A stretch of DNA of 64,000 bases from positions 1 to 64,000 of the forward strand of contig JALNZV010000008.1 in the NCBI GenBank assembly GCA_023229175.1. Reading direction: 5' to 3'. The first letter of the stretch is position 1; the number at the start of each line of letters is the position of its first letter. The position numbers were made by a program, and so were the translations under genes. This document shows positions 8,673 to 16,874 of the stretch, one piece after another. The notes below the pieces were generated by a model. That model had not been told where the DNA came from. It was given only the letters and a program-made list of their open reading frames with translations, and searched no databases. This DNA is from Tissierellaceae bacterium (GTDB taxonomy: Bacteria; Bacillota; Clostridia; Tissierellales; Tissierellaceae).

Positions 8673-10619
8673 TTATTTTAAATTTATATATTTGGCTTTA
8701 TTTCTAAAGATTTTAAAGAACTCCCCACCGCCTTCGTAAAACTTACTGAAAAACTCCACATAAGTGAGTCTAGAAGTGTGGACATAAGCCCCCAAAAGAC
8801 TTAGGAATAGGTTAAACAATTGTCCACCAAGGAATACTACAACTCCTAAGATTATGCCGATAAAACCAATATTAAAGAGCATTCCCACCATCATATTAAT
8901 AGATGCGGATATAAATCCTCCTGCCAAGCCCAAGGCCATTAGCCTCGAGTAGGATACAAAGTCCCCTACATAACTGGAAATGCCGTACAAACTAAATAAC
9001 CCACTTACTGTCTTAGTGGCTACGCCCTCGGATTCTCTGCCTCCAGTGAGCACAATGCCTACCATACCTGCTATCATGACGTATTTAGATATGGTATTGA
9101 TCATAGGTCCAAGGGGCATCAAAGCAGTTAGTAAAAATACAATACCGCCTGCAACTGCCATGTACCAAAATCCCACGTCAAATAATGCATCTAAATACCT
9201 TTTCTCTCTGATACTTAAATAGGCACTTATTCCCAATCCAAAGAAGAGATGTATCAATCCAAAGACTATGGATATAATCAAGAGCTCCTGATACTGGGTA
9301 GCAGGGTCCATAAGTCCCCTAATGGGTATGGCTCCGCCGAAATACGAGCCAAAGACTACTCCCCATACTATGACAGAATAGCTCAAGTAGTAGAAAAATC
9401 TAATGAATTTTTCCTGGGTACTTGGCAAATTGGCAACCTTCAAAACTAATAGTGTGCCTATTAACATTAAAATTCCATATCCTGCGTCTCCTACCATCAT
9501 GCCAAAGAATGCAAGATAAAATGGAGCCAATAAAGGCGTAGGGTCTATTTCATTGTACCTTGGCAATGCGTACATAGTAGTTAGAGATTCGAAAGTCTCA
9601 GCAAATCTAGAATTTTTTAACAGCACAGGTACTGCAGGGTCATCATCTTTTGCATCTTCGATATTCAAATAATAGGCGTCTTTGAGGGATTCCTTAACTG
9701 CCTTTTCAAACTCTTCCCTTAAATCTGATGGGATATATCCATTTATGACATTTACCTTTTCTGTAGTCAGGAAATCCTCCGATACCATAAGCCTTAATTT
9801 TTTATTCATTAGGTATTCATACACCAGTTGGAAATCTGGAAGGTTTTCAGATAACTTATCAATGGAACTTTTAACCTCTTGGCTGCTATGATCCAATTCC
9901 TTTAGCCTCTCGTCTATGAATTCTATCTCTTCCTTAGGGGTCTTTTCACCTGATAAAACAATATTTGAAAATCCACAGTTTCTCAGAATTTCATTGAGTT
10001 CTTCGGCTTCTTCACTTGCAGTCATGGCGAATAGATAGATATTATCTTTGTCCTCAGATATATTTTCCACATGTGTTAAATTCAAGTTTAGCAAATCTTT
10101 GTCAAACTTTTCTTTCATTTTTTTAGGGCTGGTCCCCATGAATATTTTTGTCTTTTGAAATCCTTTTAGTTCATCAATGGGATATTCTAGCCCTTTCCAA
10201 TGGCGTAACTCATCTTTTTGCGAACCCAAATCTTTCATCTGGGAATTAATGTGGTCCAGTTCCGCAGATAACTCCCTGAGCTCATGGTACACAGGTAGAT
10301 AATCTATATTTGAAGCCTTGTCTTCCAGTTGGTCAAAATTAAAATTATCCATCCCTTTTATCATGGCCTTTATTCCAGTTTCTTTTTTGTAGTACTTTGT
10401 CAACAAATCAATGGCATATTTAACCTTGGAAATTTCCTCATCTACCTCACCAATGCTTTTCGGTATGGCTACTGCCTCTAAACCTTCCTCGATTAATTCT
10501 TCATTGTCGTCGAGGCTTGTAAAATGAACGTATCCAAATTTTTGGAGTTGGTGGAGGAGTTTATCCCTTTCAGAGTCAAAGGCAAATAAGCTGAAATTAC
10601 TCATTTTAACTATTGCCAT
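8673..10619 (-). CDS. ntpI: V/A-type ATPase subunit I (membrane stator)
   Basis: Large stator subunit (648 aa). The soluble N-terminal half (about 1-345) is helical and coiled-coil-rich and binds the peripheral stalks. The C-terminal half (about 350-630) has several hydrophobic helices that form the ion half-channels against the K ring, including the segment FGMMVGDAGYGILM. It overlaps ntpH by 14 bp. It is the counterpart of eukaryotic subunit a. Confidence 0.95.
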   Translation of the reverse strand: MAIVKMSNFSLFAFDSERDKLLHQLQKFGYVHFTSLDDNEELIEEGLEAVAIPKSIGEVDEEISKVKYAIDLLTKYYKKETGIKAMIKGMDNFNFDQLEDKASNIDYLPVYHELRELSAELDHINSQMKDLGSQKDELRHWKGLEYPIDELKGFQKTKIFMGTSPKKMKEKFDKDLLNLNLTHVENISEDKDNIYLFAMTASEEAEELNEILRNCGFSNIVLSGEKTPKEEIEFIDERLKELDHSSQEVKSSIDKLSENLPDFQLVYEYLMNKKLRLMVSEDFLTTEKVNVINGYIPSDLREEFEKAVKESLKDAYYLNIEDAKDDDPAVPVLLKNSRFAETFESLTTMYALPRYNEIDPTPLLAPFYLAFFGMMVGDAGYGILMLIGTLLVLKVANLPSTQEKFIRFFYYLSYSVIVWGVVFGSYFGGAIPIRGLMDPATQYQELLIISIVFGLIHLFFGLGISAYLSIREKRYLDALFDVGFWYMAVAGGIVFLLTALMPLGPMINTISKYVMIAGMVGIVLTGGRESEGVATKTVSGLFSLYGISSYVGDFVSYSRLMALGLAGGFISASINMMVGMLFNIGFIGIILGVVVFLGGQLFNLFLSLLGAYVHTSRLTYVEFFSKFYEGGGEFFKIFRNKAKYINLK

Positions 10620-10932
10620 TTACATTCACAATCCTCTCAATAATAATATTTACTGCCGAATTCAAATCCTCGTCAGCAATTTCTCCTAGCTTTTTCGCTT
10701 CTTCTGAGCCTCTTGCTATTATAGGCTTTGCTGCATTTTCCCCTTCTTGTAATGCCTTTTCTCTAAATTCCCTTGCCTCCTTATCAGCCTCCTCCATAAT
10801 CTTATTGTATTGTTCTTCAGCTAATAACTCAGCCTCCTTTCTTAAATCTCTGGAAGCTTGGTTTGCCTCCTGTAAAATCGCATTGGCCTGTTCCTCTGCA
10901 CTTTTTACAGCCTCAATCGCTTCCTTTGCCAT
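10606..10932 (-). CDS. ntpH: V/A-type ATPase subunit G/H (peripheral stalk)
   Basis: Short 108-aa protein, almost entirely Ala/Glu/Lys-rich helix with heptad character (AIEAVKSAEEQANAILQEA and similar). It is expected to pair with NtpE in the peripheral stalk. AGGTGGTG precedes the ATG. The assignment relies on composition, length and first position among the core ATPase subunits. Confidence 0.88.
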   Translation of the reverse strand: MAKEAIEAVKSAEEQANAILQEANQASRDLRKEAELLAEEQYNKIMEEADKEAREFREKALQEGENAAKPIIARGSEEAKKLGEIADEDLNSAVNIIIERIVNVNGNS

Positions 10933-11000
10933 TTAATCACCACCTTTGATTATAAAATCCTAATATATTAAATTTCCCATAAATTCGATTAATATTTCGA

Positions 11001-11249
11001 TTATGGGTTTTTGTTGTTTTTTTTTCCAAATTTCTTTGTGGACAGTATTAGCAAATATATAAATCCTGTAATGGCACCAAAAATGACGAATATAATAGAA
11101 AAAATACCTCTCGTACTCAGCTTTTCATCCAAAAATCGACCTATGAAAACGCCTAATAATATAGGAGTTATCACAGAAAAGCCAATTTGACTTATTAAAG
11201 CTAAGTTTTGAAGGGTATCTTTGTGGTTGTTCTTTCCATTATCATTCAT
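11001..11249 (-). CDS. atpZ: AtpZ/AtpI-like membrane protein at head of V-ATPase operon
   Basis: An 82-aa protein with two hydrophobic helices around residues 20-40 and 50-70, joined by GRFLDEKLSTRG, the loop typical of AtpZ/AtpI-like proteins. These normally head F-type ATP synthase operons and are linked to Mg2+/Ca2+ handling and rotor assembly. Here the gene heads a V-type operon. GGAGG lies 5 bp before the ATG at 11249; an ATG four codons upstream is also possible. The operon promoter lies upstream at 11319-11347. The role with a V-type enzyme is not known. Confidence 0.8.
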   Translation of the reverse strand: MNDNGKNNHKDTLQNLALISQIGFSVITPILLGVFIGRFLDEKLSTRGIFSIIFVIFGAITGFIYLLILSTKKFGKKNNKNP

Positions 11250-11318
11250 CTTTTCCTCCATACAAAGTCCTTTATTGCTTCTATATTTATATTAATTTTG
11301 TTACTGTTTCCATGAATA

Positions 11319-11347
11319 ATTATATACAATTTCAGTAGTTTTTGCAA
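11319..11347 (-). promoter_or_regulatory. Predicted sigma-A promoter of the V-ATPase operon
   Basis: On the minus strand TTGCAA is followed after 17 bp by TATAAT, which places a start near 11312, about 60 bp before atpZ. No other good match lies in this gap. Confidence 0.7.
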
Positions 11348-11391
11348 GTTTAATAAGCTGACTATTCTCTATAATTGGAAATTTACAAACA

Positions 11392-11413
11392 AATGGCCCC
11401 AATTGGGGCCATT
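11392..11413 (-). terminator. Intrinsic terminator after ctfB
   Basis: A perfect palindrome, AATGGCCCC-AATT-GGGGCCATT, lies directly after the ctfB stop and is followed on the minus strand by the imperfect U-tract TGTTTGT. It separates the CoA-transferase transcript from the ATPase operon promoter. Confidence 0.75.
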
Positions 11414-11415
11414 GA

Positions 11416-12066
11416 CTACACTACCATGTCTTTTAAGTTGTCATCTACTATTAATTTTGCCTCTGTTGCAGCTTGAACCTCTTCCAAAGTATATTCTGGA
11501 TTTATTTCTTTAAGGAGTAGTCCATCCTCTGTAACCTCTAAAACTCCCATTTCAGTGACAATTAAGTTTACTTCTCCTGCTGCTGTAAGGGGAAGATTGC
11601 ACTCCTTTAGTATCTTGTGATTTCCTTTTACTGTATGTTCCATGGCAATAATTACCTTTTTGGCTCCAGTAACTAGGTCCATGGCACCTCCCATTCCCGG
11701 TACCATTTTCCCGGGTATCATCCAGTTGGCTAGATTTCCCTTTTCGTCTACTTGAAGAGCACCTAGCACTGTGATGTCAACGTGGCCACCTCTTATGATG
11801 CCAAAGGATATGGAAGAATCAAAGAAAACTCCACCTGGCAATATGGTCACACATTGAGCTCCGGCATTTACAATATTTGGGTCCTCATGGCCTTCCTCTG
11901 GGGCTGGTCCTAGGCCTATAAAGCCGTTTTCTGATTGGAAAAATACATTTACAGTATCTGGTACATGGTTAGCTACCATTGTAGGCAATCCTATGCCTAG
12001 GTTAACTACGTCACCATCTTTTAATTCCCTTGCAACGCGTCTTGCGATAAATTCTTTCTTATCCAC
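11416..12066 (-). CDS. ctfB: Acetoacetate/butyrate-type CoA-transferase, subunit B
   Basis: Beta subunit (216 aa) of a class I 3-oxoacid CoA-transferase. It carries the catalytic Glu in FQSENGFIGLGP and the N-terminal glycine motif VNLGIGLPTMV. With subunit A it moves CoA between acyl-CoAs and acetoacetate or other short acids. The start is GTG, overlapping the ctfA stop by one base (TAGTG), with GGAGGTG upstream. The exact acid specificity (acetoacetate/butyrate or acetate) cannot be fixed from sequence alone. Confidence 0.93.
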   Translation of the reverse strand: MDKKEFIARRVARELKDGDVVNLGIGLPTMVANHVPDTVNVFFQSENGFIGLGPAPEEGHEDPNIVNAGAQCVTILPGGVFFDSSISFGIIRGGHVDITVLGALQVDEKGNLANWMIPGKMVPGMGGAMDLVTGAKKVIIAMEHTVKGNHKILKECNLPLTAAGEVNLIVTEMGVLEVTEDGLLLKEINPEYTLEEVQAATEAKLIVDDNLKDMVV

Positions 12067-12722
12067 TATTTGTCACCTCCATTGACGATATAGTCCACAA
12101 ATATGCCAGGAGTAACTACGTGATTTGGATCTAGTTCTCCTACTTCAACAACCTCTTCCACCTCTACTATTACTGTATCTGCTGCAGTAGCCATTAAGTG
12201 GTTAAAGTTTCTTGTAGCACCTGAGTACACTATGTTTCCAAATTTGTCTATGGTCTCTCCCGCAATTAACGCTATATCGGCCCTAAGGGGTAACTCCAAT
12301 AAATATGCCTTGCCGTCTATTTCAATTTTTTGTTTTCCTTCTTCTACTACTGTACCAACACCTGTGGGTGTTAAAAAACCTCCCAGTCCCGAACCTCCTG
12401 CCCTTACTTGCTCTGCCAAGGTCCCTTGAGGAACTAATACTACTTCCATTTCTCCAGCATTCATTTGGTTTCCAGTTTCCCTATTTGTGCCGATGTGAGA
12501 AGCTATTAGTTTCCTTATTTGTTTATTTACTACAAGTTTTCCAACGCCAATATCCGCAAAACCCGAGTCATTGCATATCAATGTTAAGTCCTTCACGCCT
12601 TTCTCTACTAAGGCATCTATCAACCTATGGGGTGAACCGCAACCTAGAAATCCACCTACCATGATGGTCATGCCGTCTTTGACATGGGCTATGGCTTCCT
12701 CCATAGAAATTATCTTATTCAT
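12066..12722 (-). CDS. ctfA: Acetoacetate/butyrate-type CoA-transferase, subunit A
   Basis: Alpha subunit (218 aa), with the family N-terminus KIISMEEAIAHVKDGMTIMV and the glycine-rich GGFLGCGSPHRL CoA-site segment. The open frame reaches 12752, but GGGAGG lies 7 bp before the ATG at 12722, so that start is used. It is directly coupled to ctfB and follows the thiolase gene by 34 bp in the same direction. All three probably share the sigma-54 promoter at 14158-14173. Confidence 0.93.
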   Translation of the reverse strand: MNKIISMEEAIAHVKDGMTIMVGGFLGCGSPHRLIDALVEKGVKDLTLICNDSGFADIGVGKLVVNKQIRKLIASHIGTNRETGNQMNAGEMEVVLVPQGTLAEQVRAGGSGLGGFLTPTGVGTVVEEGKQKIEIDGKAYLLELPLRADIALIAGETIDKFGNIVYSGATRNFNHLMATAADTVIVEVEEVVEVGELDPNHVVTPGIFVDYIVNGGDK

Positions 12723-12756
12723 AAAAAAACCTCCCTTGCGTGGACATGCCACAGAT

Positions 12757-13935
12757 TTATCGTTTAACTATCATTGCTATTCCTTGTCCCCCACCGATAC
12801 ATAAAGTAGCCAGACCTTTCTTTGCATCTCTCTTTTCCATTTCATATAATAATGTGGTCAATATTCTTGCTCCTGAAGCTCCAATTGGGTGACCTAATGC
12901 TATGGCTCCGCCGTTTACATTTACTATGGAAGTATCTAGTTTCAATTCTTCGATTACCGATAATGCCTGTGCTGCAAATGCCTCGTTAGCTTCGATTAAA
13001 TCCAAGTCTTCAACGGTCATATTTGCTTTTTCCAAGGCCTTCTTCGTTGAAGGTATTGGACCAGTTCCCATGATAGACGGATCTACTCCCGCTGATGCGT
13101 AGGAAACTATAGTAGCCAAAGGCGTAATTCCAAGTTCTTCTGCCTTTTCTTTGCTCATTAGAACCAGTGCTGCAGCTCCGTCGTTGATTCCCGATGCATT
13201 CCCTGCCGTTACTGTACCGTCTTTTTTAAATGCAGGTCTCAATTTCCCCAATATTTCCATTGTAGTGCCAAACTTTGGATACTCGTCAGTGTCGGCGATT
13301 ATGGGGTCTTTTTTCCTCTGTGGAATTTCTACGGGAACTATTTCATCTTTAAATCTTCCGCTTTTAACTGCTTCCTCTGCCCTACTTTGACTGGTAAATG
13401 ACAACTCATCTTGTTGCTCCCTAGTAAATCCGTATTTTTCTGCTATGTTTTCTGCCGTAATTCCCATATGGTAATTGTTGAATATATCTGTCAAACCGTC
13501 TTGTACCATGTAGTCTTCCATTTGTCCGTTGCCCATTCTTTGGCCCCATCTGGATGTCTTTAAAAGATATGGTGCTTGGCTCATGTTTTCTGTACCACCT
13601 GCCAATACTATATCGGATTCTCCTGCCAATATGGCTTGGGCTGCCAAAGCCACAGTCTTAAGTCCTGAACCGCATACCTTGTTTACTGTAAATGATGGTA
13701 CTTCTATCGGTATTCCAGAGTGAATAGATACCTGCCTAGCTACGTTTTGTCCTTGACCTGCTTGAAGTACATTGCCAAATATTACTTCGTCTACCATATT
13801 CGGTTCGATTTTTGCCCTCTTTAGTGCCTCTTTCGCCGCTGTTACGCCAAGCTGTACTGCCGATACGTCCTTAAATATGCCGCCAAATGCTCCCACAGGG
13901 GTTCTAACTGCTGATGCAATAACAACTTCTTTCAT
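12757..13935 (-). CDS. thlA: Acetyl-CoA acetyltransferase (thiolase)
   Basis: Biosynthetic-type thiolase (392 aa) that interconverts two acetyl-CoA with acetoacetyl-CoA and CoA. The acyl-accepting Cys is in VNKVCGSGLK, the His in GHPIGASGAR and the second Cys in CIGGGQG. AGGAGG precedes the ATG. First gene of the thl-ctfA-ctfB operon, with an untranslated leader of about 210 nt. With CtfAB it would convert acetoacetate to acetyl-CoA, matching the acetoacetate released by the Kce enzyme at 43.4 kb. Confidence 0.96.
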   Translation of the reverse strand: MKEVVIASAVRTPVGAFGGIFKDVSAVQLGVTAAKEALKRAKIEPNMVDEVIFGNVLQAGQGQNVARQVSIHSGIPIEVPSFTVNKVCGSGLKTVALAAQAILAGESDIVLAGGTENMSQAPYLLKTSRWGQRMGNGQMEDYMVQDGLTDIFNNYHMGITAENIAEKYGFTREQQDELSFTSQSRAEEAVKSGRFKDEIVPVEIPQRKKDPIIADTDEYPKFGTTMEILGKLRPAFKKDGTVTAGNASGINDGAAALVLMSKEKAEELGITPLATIVSYASAGVDPSIMGTGPIPSTKKALEKANMTVEDLDLIEANEAFAAQALSVIEELKLDTSIVNVNGGAIALGHPIGASGARILTTLLYEMEKRDAKKGLATLCIGGGQGIAMIVKR

Positions 13936-14026
13936 TTTTCCTACCTCCTATAAATTTTTTATTTTGATTTATTATATTATTGTTCAACCTGTACTAATGA
14001 CATGTGCGTCGAATTACAAATCTATC

Positions 14027-14113
14027 AAAATAATAAAACTTTGACATTATCTGCTTCGCCGTATAGGGTTCTACAGCTCCTGTAAATGTCCGACTGCAGG
14101 TTTTATTATTTTT
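14027..14113 (-). repeat. Internally deleted hairpin element in the thl leader
   Basis: An 87-bp inverted structure whose 13-bp outer arms AAAATAATAAAAC/GTTTTATTATTTT are the same as the mid-stem of the dispersed element. Read on the minus strand it keeps ACATTTACAGGAGC (element ACATTTGCAGGAGC), then GAGCTGTAGAAC and a diverged CCTATACGGCGAA (element TTTATGCGACGAA). The central hairpin region of the full element is missing. It lies within the predicted thl leader. Confidence 0.7.
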
Positions 14114-14157
14114 TTATCATAGAAGATGTTTAGACGCCTTAATCTACTAATTATATA

Positions 14158-14173
14158 AGCAATTATCGTGCCA
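14158..14173 (-). promoter_or_regulatory. Sigma-54 (-24/-12) promoter for thl-ctfAB
   Basis: The minus strand reads TGGCACGATAATTGCT, an exact match to the sigma-54 consensus TGGCACG-N4-TTGC. Initiation would fall near 14147, giving a leader of about 210 nt before thlA. The neighbouring upstream gene is a sigma-54 activator on the same strand. Confidence 0.85.
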
Positions 14174-14191
14174 ATTATTCTGTTTTTGGCC

Positions 14192-14254
14192 CTGTCTCCA
14201 CAAACCTTTGAAAACACTCACTCTTACAGTTTATATATTGTTCTGCACAAACCT
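14192..14254 (-). promoter_or_regulatory. Candidate activator-binding direct repeats
   Basis: Two near-identical sites on the minus strand, GGTTTGTGCAGAACA (about 14240-14254) and GGTTTGTGGAGACAG (about 14192-14206), lie 48 bp apart and 20-80 bp upstream of the sigma-54 promoter. That is the usual place for enhancer sites of AAA+ activators. The sites are seen in the sequence; the binding is inferred. Confidence 0.5.
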
Positions 14255-14269
14255 AAATTAAAATATAAA

Positions 14270-14305
14270 TGGGGCATATGTAGATGATTATATACATATG
14301 CCCCA
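14270..14305 (-). terminator. Probable terminator of the sigma-54 activator gene
   Basis: Perfect 13-bp arms, TGGGGCATATGTA/TACATATGCCCCA, enclose a 10-nt loop and are followed on the minus strand by TTTATATTTTAATTT. It lies about 60 bp after the regulator's stop codon. Confidence 0.7.
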
Positions 14306-14364
14306 TAGTACCTTCTTTTTACTGTAGTAATGCTTCTACATTCCCTAAAAATATGTACCCAATC

Positions 14365-15747
14365 TTATACATCGCTAATCTTATACTTGTCAATCTTCTT
14401 GTATAATGCAGTTCTATGGATGCCCAATTTTTCTGCTGCCAGAGATTTATTTCCCTTGGCAAGTATAATGGCCTTCCTTATGGCATTTACTTCTGCATCT
14501 GCAACTACATCTCTAAGAGGTACAATATCCTCCATATACCCAATTACGTGCCCCATGCCATTTAAGAGCCTTTCGGGTAAATGTTCAGGTAATATGGTCT
14601 TTCCTGTAGCCAAGTTAATTGCCCTCTCCAATACATTTCTCAGTTCCCTTACATTCCCTGGCCAGTTATACATCTTTAAATATCTCATTGCCTCCTGAGA
14701 TACTTCCTTTTCTCCAAGTCTCATTTCATGAAGTAAATAATCCAATATATTTTCAGCTAGGGGTTCCACATCTTCAATCCTATCTCTTAAAGGGGGTATT
14801 TCCATGGTTATTACATTTAACCTATAATATAAATCTTCCCTAAATCTTCCCTTTTTTATAGCTTCTTCTATATTTTCATTTGTAGCAGCTATGACCCTGG
14901 CCTCAAAGGAAAGTTTTTTGTTGCTTCCTATTCTTTCAAATTCCTTGGACTCCAATACCCTAAGGATTTTCGCCTGCATTTCCATAGGCATATTGCCTAT
15001 TTCGTCTAGGAATATGGTCCCACCTGAGGCGTGCTCAAATTTTCCCGTCTTTCCCTCTTTTTTTGCCCCAGTAAATGCCCCTCTGTCGTATCCAAATAGC
15101 TCTGACTCCAATAAATCCCTGGGTATGGCGGCACAGTTGATGGCTATAAAAGCCTCTCCTTTTCTATAGCTAGCCCTATGGATTGCATGGGCAAACAATT
15201 CCTTTCCTGTGCCTGATTCCCCTGTTATTAATACTGTAGAATTTGTCTCTGCTGCCATTCTGCCTACTTTCTTTAAATACTCCATCTTTGGGTTTATGGT
15301 AATTATGTTGTCAAAGGAATACTTTGTACCTTCTATTCTCTCGATTTCCCCTTTGTATTTATTTATTTTCGATTGTAAGTCCAAAAGCTGATGTGCCAAT
15401 TCCTTAATGTCGCTAATATCCTTAAATAGTACTGTTCCCACGGCACCGATTATTTTGTTTTCTTTTATAATGGGGATTCGATTTGTTATCATATCGTGAC
15501 CTTGAATTCTCTGCACATCTCTTATTTCTTTAAGTCCAGTTTTTACAACTATATGCATACGAGTATTCTCGATGACGTCTTCCACATGCTTTCCTATGGC
15601 GTCTTCTTCTTTTATTCCCAGGAGCTTGTCGTAGTTCATCTTTACTATTCTGCCTTGAGGATCCACCAATACATACCCTTCATAGGCATAGTTCAATATG
15701 TCCTCTAGCATTTCAATGCTTTCCCTAAGTTCCCCTAGCTTATCCAC
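14365..15747 (-). CDS. Sigma-54-dependent transcriptional activator (PAS-AAA+-HTH)
   Basis: A 460-aa enhancer-binding protein. It has an N-terminal PAS-type sensor domain (about 10-120), then an AAA+ domain (about 145-370) with Walker A GESGTGKELFAHAIH and the sigma-54-contacting GAFTGA loop. The C-terminal Fis-type helix-turn-helix (about 410-458) includes AAEKLGIHRTALYKKIDKY. There is no receiver domain, so it probably senses a small ligand. The start is GTG with AAGGGTGA upstream, 4 bp after mnaA, so it may be read from that operon. Its likely target is the adjacent thl-ctfAB promoter. Confidence 0.93.
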   Translation of the reverse strand: MDKLGELRESIEMLEDILNYAYEGYVLVDPQGRIVKMNYDKLLGIKEEDAIGKHVEDVIENTRMHIVVKTGLKEIRDVQRIQGHDMITNRIPIIKENKIIGAVGTVLFKDISDIKELAHQLLDLQSKINKYKGEIERIEGTKYSFDNIITINPKMEYLKKVGRMAAETNSTVLITGESGTGKELFAHAIHRASYRKGEAFIAINCAAIPRDLLESELFGYDRGAFTGAKKEGKTGKFEHASGGTIFLDEIGNMPMEMQAKILRVLESKEFERIGSNKKLSFEARVIAATNENIEEAIKKGRFREDLYYRLNVITMEIPPLRDRIEDVEPLAENILDYLLHEMRLGEKEVSQEAMRYLKMYNWPGNVRELRNVLERAINLATGKTILPEHLPERLLNGMGHVIGYMEDIVPLRDVVADAEVNAIRKAIILAKGNKSLAAEKLGIHRTALYKKIDKYKISDV

Positions 15748-15751
15748 GAAA

Positions 15752-16858
15752 TCACCCTTTCAGCAATATGTCAACTATTCTTTCGCTTGCCTTACCGTCC
15801 CCGTAGGGATTTACTGCATTGGCCATTTTGTCGTATTCACCTTTATCCCATAGCAAAAGATCCAATTGATTATACAATGTGTCGTAGCTTGTACCCATTA
15901 ACTTGGCAGTTCCCGCCTCAATGCCTTCAGGCCTTTCCGTTTCTTCTCTGACTACTAAAACCGGCACTCCAAAGGTAGGGGCTTCCTCCTGCAGTCCTCC
16001 CGAATCCGTCACTACTATATTGGACTTTGACATTAGATTTGCCATGGGCTCGTAGTCCAAGGGCTCGATTATATGAATTCTACTGTTTCCTGCCAAAATT
16101 TCTTCGGCTATTTCCCTGACCTTTGGGTTTAAATGTATGGGAAATACAACTTCCACGTCTATGTGCTTGTTTACAATATCTTTAATGGCAGTAAATATAT
16201 TTTCCATAGGCTTTCCTATGTTTTCCCTTCTGTGGGATGTAAGCAAGATTATCTTTTGGTTTTTAAAGTCCAGATGATTTAGTAAATCTATATTGAATAT
16301 GTAATCCTTTTTTGTGGCATAGTGCAATGCATCTATTACAGTATTGCCCGTAATATATATGTTATCATCTGAATACCCTTCCCTTAGAAGGTTGTGTCTA
16401 TTTCTTTCCGTAGGAGCAAAGTGATAGTCGGTCAGTATTCCCGTAAGCATTCTATTGGCTTCTTCTGGATATGGTGAATACAAGTTGCCGCTTCGAAGTC
16501 CTGCTTCCACATGGCCAACCTTCACTTTTTGATAAAACGCTGCCAATGCCCCGGCAAAAACTGTAGTAGTATCCCCTTGAACTAAGAGTATATCGGGCTT
16601 TTCCTTTACGATGACCTCTTCCAATCCTTTTAAGGCTCTTGTGGTTATTTCAGTCAATGTCTGTCCCGGTTTAAATATATTTAAATCGTAATGGGGTTTT
16701 ATCTCAAATAATTCTAAAACTTGATCCAGCATCTCCCTATGTTGGGCCGTAATACATACGATACTTTCCACGCCTTTTCTCTTCTCCAGCTCCTTTACTA
16801 TGGGAGCCATTTTAATACCTTCTGGCCTGGTGCCAAATACGGTCATTATTTTCAACAT
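15752..16858 (-). CDS. mnaA: UDP-N-acetylglucosamine 2-epimerase (non-hydrolysing)
   Basis: Interconverts UDP-GlcNAc and UDP-ManNAc for wall teichoic acid or capsule precursors (368 aa, cytoplasmic). Motifs are the start TVFGTRPEGIKMAP, HVEAGLRSGN, SHRRENIGKP, DSGGLQEEAP and the loop TERPEGIEAGT. GGAGGAG lies 5 bp before the ATG at 16858; the frame continues upstream but overlaps tagO. It follows tagO on the same strand, in a TagO-MnaA wall-polymer set. Confidence 0.95.
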   Translation of the reverse strand: MLKIMTVFGTRPEGIKMAPIVKELEKRKGVESIVCITAQHREMLDQVLELFEIKPHYDLNIFKPGQTLTEITTRALKGLEEVIVKEKPDILLVQGDTTTVFAGALAAFYQKVKVGHVEAGLRSGNLYSPYPEEANRMLTGILTDYHFAPTERNRHNLLREGYSDDNIYITGNTVIDALHYATKKDYIFNIDLLNHLDFKNQKIILLTSHRRENIGKPMENIFTAIKDIVNKHIDVEVVFPIHLNPKVREIAEEILAGNSRIHIIEPLDYEPMANLMSKSNIVVTDSGGLQEEAPTFGVPVLVVREETERPEGIEAGTAKLMGTSYDTLYNQLDLLLWDKGEYDKMANAVNPYGDGKASERIVDILLKG

Positions 16859-16874
16859 ATAATCTCCTCCAGTC

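Noticed and set aside
14270..14305. Perfect 13-bp palindrome as an activator-binding site for the sigma-54 promoter
   Set aside because: It directly follows the regulator gene and has a T-rich tail, so a terminator is the simpler reading; the direct repeats at 14192-14254 are better enhancer candidates.
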